Shown: piece after piece, positions 63,894 through 64,000 of the stretch
How positions within the stretch are numbered: the first letter of the stretch is position 1
How the letters are laid out: each line of letters starts with the position of its first letter
Assembly: GCA_026692845.1 (NCBI GenBank)
Contig: JAPLNM010000143.1
Coordinates: 20,292 to 84,291, forward strand
Direction: 5' to 3'
Source: Planctomycetota bacterium
GTDB lineage: Bacteria; Planctomycetota; Planctomycetia; Pirellulales; Pirellulaceae
Length of the DNA: 64,000 nucleotides
Position numbers and translations under genes: made by a program
Notes under the pieces: generated by a model
The model's database searches: none
What the model saw: only the letters and a program-made list of their open reading frames with translations
What the model was told of the DNA's origin: nothing

Positions 63894-63987
63894 TCGAAAA
63901 TCTGAAAGTTTTCGAATTCGATCCCATGCTCCTTGGGGGCTCTGCCCCCAAACCCCCGGGATTTTTCGAGGCATGGCGCCGAAAAAT
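63894..63987. other. Three hairpins at the end of the window
   Basis: In a row: cgaaaa/ttttcg around 63894-63913; ttgggggc (63933-63940), tct, gcccccaa (63944-63951); and atttttcg (63961-63968) with cgaaaaat (63980-63987). The centre hairpin is like terminator or REP-type stems. This is just upstream of the truncated hsdS and may be the replacement DNA that removed its 5' end. Confidence 0.6.
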
Positions 63988-64000
63988 CAACTTATTGCTT

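Noticed and set aside
54645..64000. Integrase-driven genomic island with both attachment sites
   Set aside because: The tRNA edge and defence genes fit, but I see no integrase and no second attachment site in the window, so island status is only inferred.

Overview
The window looks like chromosomal DNA of a planctomycete, most likely of the Pirellulales. I infer this from families rather than from a marker gene: two proteins with an N-terminal planctomycete-type CxxCH cytochrome domain, a DUF1549/DUF1553 protein, a DUF1559 pilin-like protein, a TIGR03790 protein, a Ser/Thr kinase with DWG instead of DFG, and a tiny Lys/Ala-rich histone-like protein. No rRNA is present.

Layout. 0.4-3.5 kb: an Mla-type lipid-transport operon (permease, ATPase, MCE protein). 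3.6-6.1 kb: an MBL-fold hydrolase and two unknown proteins, with dispersed repeat A. 6.1-14.3 kb, minus strand: a large membrane kinase, then a two-gene operon (cytochrome/WD40 protein and TIGR03790 protein). 14.5-23.5 kb: sugar isomerase plus SMP-30-like protein, ECF sigma factor plus anti-sigma candidate, ApbE, a Coq4-like protein, a HEAT lipoprotein, an HU protein and a DUF1559 protein. 23.5-35.2 kb: PlsC, RsmH, EamA, DeoC, PhoD, a spermidine-synthase-like membrane protein, a DapA-family lyase and a zinc dehydrogenase. 35.4-43.3 kb: histone-like protein, M50 protease, class III aminotransferase, CoaD, an epimerase, a GlmU-like nucleotidyltransferase and Prs. 43.5-50.7 kb: MaoC, the DUF1549/1553 protein, a lactonase and an M28 peptidase. 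51.3-53 kb: an IS4-type element inserted into a second copy of repeat A. 53-54.3 kb: a ketosynthase-like protein lacking catalytic residues. 54.55 kb: a tRNA-Val(GAC) gene with an internal 20-bp duplication. From the tRNA to the end lies a defence-type accessory region: an XRE/ImmA pair between 196-bp direct repeats, a pRiA4b ORF-3-like gene, type I restriction genes (hsdR, a truncated hsdS, no hsdM in view), a GIY-YIG/DUF4357 protein, a toxin-antitoxin-like pair, and remnants of hsdR and hsdS.

The core genes are mostly housekeeping. The more unusual material is structural: three dispersed repeat families, an IS whose empty site can be reconstructed from the other repeat copy, many short (12-20 bp) tandem duplications in coding and non-coding DNA, and a decaying restriction island next to a damaged tRNA gene. 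Starts were chosen by ATG/GTG position, Shine-Dalgarno sequence and family fit; where they differ from the longest open frame this is stated.
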